Below, piece by piece: positions 6,081 to 8,097 of a DNA stretch of 8,097 nt. The DNA lies in assembly GCA_017648805.1 (NCBI GenBank), contig JAGCIC010000117.1, positions 1 to 8,097 on the forward strand, given 5' to 3'. A program made the position numbers and the translations under genes. Numbering within the stretch: position 1 is the stretch's first letter; each line of letters starts with the position of its first letter. The notes beneath the pieces were generated by a model, which was not told where the DNA came from, did no database searches, and saw nothing but the letters and a program-made list of their open reading frames with translations. Origin of the DNA: Clostridia bacterium. GTDB lineage: Bacteria > Bacillota_A > Clostridia > Christensenellales > Aristaeellaceae.

Positions 6081-6727
6081 TACGGCCCGTAGCCCGGGTG
6101 GAGAACGCGTTTCCCACCAAGTTCGGCCTGCCCCGCCAGAGCGGGCTGTGCCCGGACCTCAGAAGCGTGATCCGCTTCGAAAAGGAGTTTTCGGGGCCGG
6201 ACTGGATACGGGGGATACGGGAATTTTCCCACCTGTGGCTGGTGTGGGGCTTTGACGAAGCGCCCTCAAAAAGCGCCACGGTGCGCCCGCCCAAACTGGG
6301 CCAGAACGAAAGAAAAGGCGTGTTCGCCACCCGCTCGCCCTTCCGCCCGAACCCCCTGGGGCTCACGCTGGTAAAACTGGAAAACGTGAACGGCGACGGC
6401 AGCCTCACCGTGTCCGGCGGGGACATGAAAAGCGGCACGCTGATATACGACATAAAGCCCTACCTGCCTTATGCGGACACGGCGCCGGACGCTTTGGGAG
6501 GCTTCGGCGAGGAACTGAAGGGCCTCAAAAGCGCCGTGGTGTTCCCGGAGGAGCTCAAACAGGGGTTTTCCGAAGAGGAAATAAACACGCTCACGCAGGC
6601 GCTCTCGCTGGACCCCCGGCCCGGCTATCAGGACGACCCGCAGCGGATATACGGCTTCGGTTTCGCGGGGAAGGACGTGCGCTTCCGGGCGGAAAACGGC
6701 ACGGTATACGTGACAGAAATAGTCTGA
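6074..6727 (+). CDS. trmO: tRNA (N6-threonylcarbamoyladenosine(37)-N6)-methyltransferase TrmO
   Basis: TrmO (formerly YaeB/TsaA, UPF0066) uses S-adenosylmethionine to methylate t6A37 to m6t6A37 in threonine tRNA, tuning decoding of ACY codons in the cytoplasm. The 217-residue product shows the family landmarks: the N-terminal RPVARVENAFPTKFGLPRQS (4-23), EFSHLWLVWGF (50-60), the strongly conserved GVFATRSPFRPNPLGLT (82-98), DIKPYLPYAD (126-135) and the C-terminal DPRPGYQDDP (180-189) followed by RIYGF. Length fits the short bacterial form. The start is a GTG at 6074, with AAGGGA (6057-6062) eleven bases upstream; it overlaps the TIM-barrel stop by seven bases, and no ATG lies nearby in frame, so coupling is likely. 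Eight of its nine isoleucines use ATA, opposite to the binding-protein gene. It is followed by a cyclophilin gene after ten bases. Confidence 0.95.
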   Translation: MLIRPVARVENAFPTKFGLPRQSGLCPDLRSVIRFEKEFSGPDWIRGIREFSHLWLVWGFDEAPSKSATVRPPKLGQNERKGVFATRSPFRPNPLGLTLVKLENVNGDGSLTVSGGDMKSGTLIYDIKPYLPYADTAPDALGGFGEELKGLKSAVVFPEELKQGFSEEEINTLTQALSLDPRPGYQDDPQRIYGFGFAGKDVRFRAENGTVYVTEIV

Positions 6728-6737
6728 GGAGTATCGT

Positions 6738-7436
6738 ATGGGAAATCATCACAACAACAAAAAACTGCTTAGCAGGAAAAAACGCCAGAAAAGGATGCTT
6801 CTGGTGCTGGTGTCCGTGGGTGTGCTGCTGCTGGTCATCGCGGCGGCGTTCATAATCCGCGGCGCGCTCGCTCCCAAGTACGAACTGGCGGACGAGACGC
6901 ACCCCGTGGCCACCCTGACCACGGAAAACGGCAAAAAGATAATAATAGAGCTGTACCCGGAGTGCGCGCCCAACACCGTGGCGAACTTTATCGAGCTGGC
7001 CAACTCCAAGTTCTACGACGGGCTGACCTTCCACCGCATAATCAGGGGCTTCATGATCCAGGGCGGTGACCCGGAGGGCACCGGCAGGGGCGGCCCCGGC
7101 TACGCGATAAAGGGCGAGTTCAAACAGAACGGGTTTGAGGGCAACACCCTGTCCCACACCCTGGGCACCGTGTCCATGGCGAGGCAGAGCATGCCCCTTG
7201 ACAGCGCGGGCAGCCAGTTCTTTATAGTGACCAACGAGACGGAGCAGACCGCGCCCACTTACCTGGACGGCGCGTACGCCGGCTTCGGCAGGGTGGTGTA
7301 CGGGATCGACACCGCGATGGAGATCAGCCGCACGGCCACCGATTCCGGCGACCGCCCGCTCACCCGCCAGGCGATCAAGTCCGTGCGCGTGGACACCAAA
7401 GGCGTGGAATACAAGGCCGAAAAGATAGAGAAATAA
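6738..7436 (+). CDS. Membrane-anchored cyclophilin-type peptidyl-prolyl cis-trans isomerase
   Basis: This 232-residue protein is a cyclophilin foldase presented outside the membrane. A short, very basic N-terminus (K/R-rich 8-19) precedes one hydrophobic segment (about 20-40), giving N-in orientation; the catalytic domain (about 55-222) follows. Cyclophilin residues are intact: FHR (98-100, the catalytic arginine is R100), GFMIQGGD (104-111), SAGSQFF (156-162) and LDGAYAGFG (177-185). The position equivalent to human CypA W121 is Y176, so cyclosporin binding should be weak, as in many bacterial enzymes. There is no lipobox, so anchoring is by the uncleaved segment. The start at 6738 has GAGGAG (6726-6731) six bases upstream. 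The next gene encodes a close paralogue without the anchor. It probably assists folding of exported proteins; substrates are unknown. Confidence 0.95.
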   Translation: MGNHHNNKKLLSRKKRQKRMLLVLVSVGVLLLVIAAAFIIRGALAPKYELADETHPVATLTTENGKKIIIELYPECAPNTVANFIELANSKFYDGLTFHRIIRGFMIQGGDPEGTGRGGPGYAIKGEFKQNGFEGNTLSHTLGTVSMARQSMPLDSAGSQFFIVTNETEQTAPTYLDGAYAGFGRVVYGIDTAMEISRTATDSGDRPLTRQAIKSVRVDTKGVEYKAEKIEK

Positions 7437-7455
7437 AACGAAGCAGGAGGAAGTT

Positions 7456-7974
7456 ATGGCTAATCCCATCGTGACGATAGAAATGGAGAACGGGGACAAG
7501 ATCAAGCTGGAGCTGTTCCCCGACAAGGCGCCCGAAAGCGTGGGCAACTTCGTGAGCCTGGCAAAGAGCGGCTTTTACGACGGGCTGATCTTCCACCGGG
7601 TGATCCCCGGATTCATGATCCAGGGCGGCTGCCCCAAGGGCACCGGCACCGGCGGCCCCGGCTATTCCATCAAGGGCGAATTTAGCCAAAATGGCATAAG
7701 CAACCCGCTGAAGCACACCTACGGCGTGCTTTCCATGGCGCGGGCCATGCACCCCGATTCCGCGGGTTCCCAGTTTTTCATCATGACAAGCTCTTCCCCG
7801 CATCTTGACGGCGCGTACGCCGCTTTCGGCAAAGTGCTCAGCGGCATGGAATACGCCGATCAGATCGTCAATACGCCCCGCGACCGCATGGATAAGCCGC
7901 TGGAGCCCCAGAAGATCGCATCCATCCGGGTGGATACCAAGGGCCAGTTCTACCAGTTCGATCAGCTGCTATGA
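7456..7974 (+). CDS. ppiB: Cytosolic cyclophilin-type peptidyl-prolyl cis-trans isomerase
   Basis: This 172-residue single-domain cyclophilin has no signal or membrane segment and should act in the cytoplasm, catalysing prolyl bond isomerisation. The active-site set is complete: FHR (46-48, R48), GFMIQGG (52-58), SAGSQFF (102-108) and LDGAYAAFG (117-125). H116 replaces the CypA W121 equivalent, predicting poor cyclosporin binding. Length is normal for bacterial PpiB-type enzymes. It is clearly related to the preceding anchored cyclophilin; both share [28 protein letters not shown] and the C-terminal RVDTKG, so the pair likely arose by tandem duplication or a shared ancestor. The start at 7456 has AGGAGG (7445-7450) five bases upstream. 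The stop overlaps the ATG of the ZapA-like gene by four bases. The symbol ppiB is by family type only. Confidence 0.95.
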   Translation: MANPIVTIEMENGDKIKLELFPDKAPESVGNFVSLAKSGFYDGLIFHRVIPGFMIQGGCPKGTGTGGPGYSIKGEFSQNGISNPLKHTYGVLSMARAMHPDSAGSQFFIMTSSSPHLDGAYAAFGKVLSGMEYADQIVNTPRDRMDKPLEPQKIASIRVDTKGQFYQFDQLL

Positions 7975-8097
7975 TGACGAAAAAAGGCGAATCCTCCTAT
8001 ACCCTGCGCATCGCCAGGCGCGATTATACCCTCACCAGCACCGATTCGGCCGATCACGTGCGCCGCGTCGGGGTCTATGTGGATCGGAAAATCGCCG
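7971..8097 (+). CDS. zapA: ZapA-like cell division protein (5' part only)
   Basis: Only the first 42 residues are in the window. They read as the N-terminal domain of ZapA, which binds FtsZ and stabilises the Z-ring: a strand [14 protein letters not shown] (10-23), then the helix segment [15 protein letters not shown] (27-41), matching the family pattern of Y-x-L-x-S followed by a helix with YVD. The start ATG (7971, or the adjacent 7974) overlaps the cyclophilin stop as ATGA, and no good ribosome site precedes it, so translation probably depends on reinitiation after the upstream gene. Placement at the end of a housekeeping operon fits. The diagnosis rests on a short fragment, hence moderate confidence. 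Confidence 0.75.
   Translation, partial: MMTKKGESSYTLRIARRDYTLTSTDSADHVRRVGVYVDRKIA

Noticed and set aside
6591..7547. Minus-strand open frame of 318 codons across both cyclophilin genes
   Set aside because: It spans two clear genes on the other strand and their intergenic gap, and shows no recognisable domain; an antisense shadow.

Overview
The window carries nine protein genes (two cut by the window edges) on GC-rich DNA (roughly 60% by eye) with strong GGAGG-type ribosome sites and sigma70/sigmaA promoters at full consensus. This style, together with a LOG-family protein, a ZapA-like gene and tandem cyclophilins, suggests a Clostridia-type Firmicute, perhaps a gut Christensenellales-like lineage. 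That assignment is inference; no rRNA or other marker is present.

Left arm (1-4643, minus strand). A binding-protein-dependent ABC importer of the ferric-iron/hexose-phosphate/phosphonate superfamily is encoded in the order binding protein (2871-3986), fused double-domain permease (569-2764), ATPase (1-579, C-terminus outside the window). It has its own consensus promoter (4041-4069), a hairpin at the very 5' end of the predicted mRNA, and an intercistronic terminator with further hairpins between binding protein and permease. These probably keep the binding protein in excess. The binding protein has HD in the region where FbpA-type proteins carry their ferric Tyr-Tyr pair, so iron should not be assumed as substrate. 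Upstream on the same strand lies a LOG/TIGR00730 phosphoribohydrolase-like gene (4110-4643).

Centre (4644-4740). A compact divergent promoter region drives the LOG gene leftward and a six-gene cluster rightward. The two -35 hexamers overlap by five bases.

Right arm (4692-8097, plus strand). A tightly packed operon: an unrecognised 147-residue membrane-anchored protein, a xylose-isomerase-like TIM-barrel sugar isomerase/epimerase, the tRNA methyltransferase TrmO, a membrane-anchored cyclophilin, a cytosolic cyclophilin and the start of a ZapA-like division protein. Gene junctions are 38 bases or less, or overlapping (7 bases at TIM-barrel/trmO, 4 at cyclophilin/zapA). It looks like a housekeeping operon mixing tRNA modification, protein folding and division.

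No mobile element, CRISPR array, tRNA or rRNA is visible, and no stretch over 300 bases lacks a gene. I found no convincing new multi-gene system. The most interesting signals are the shared -35 divergent promoter, the 5'-end hairpin and intercistronic control of the transporter operon, the long extracytoplasmic insertion in the permease, the unanchored binding protein and the unrecognised small protein.
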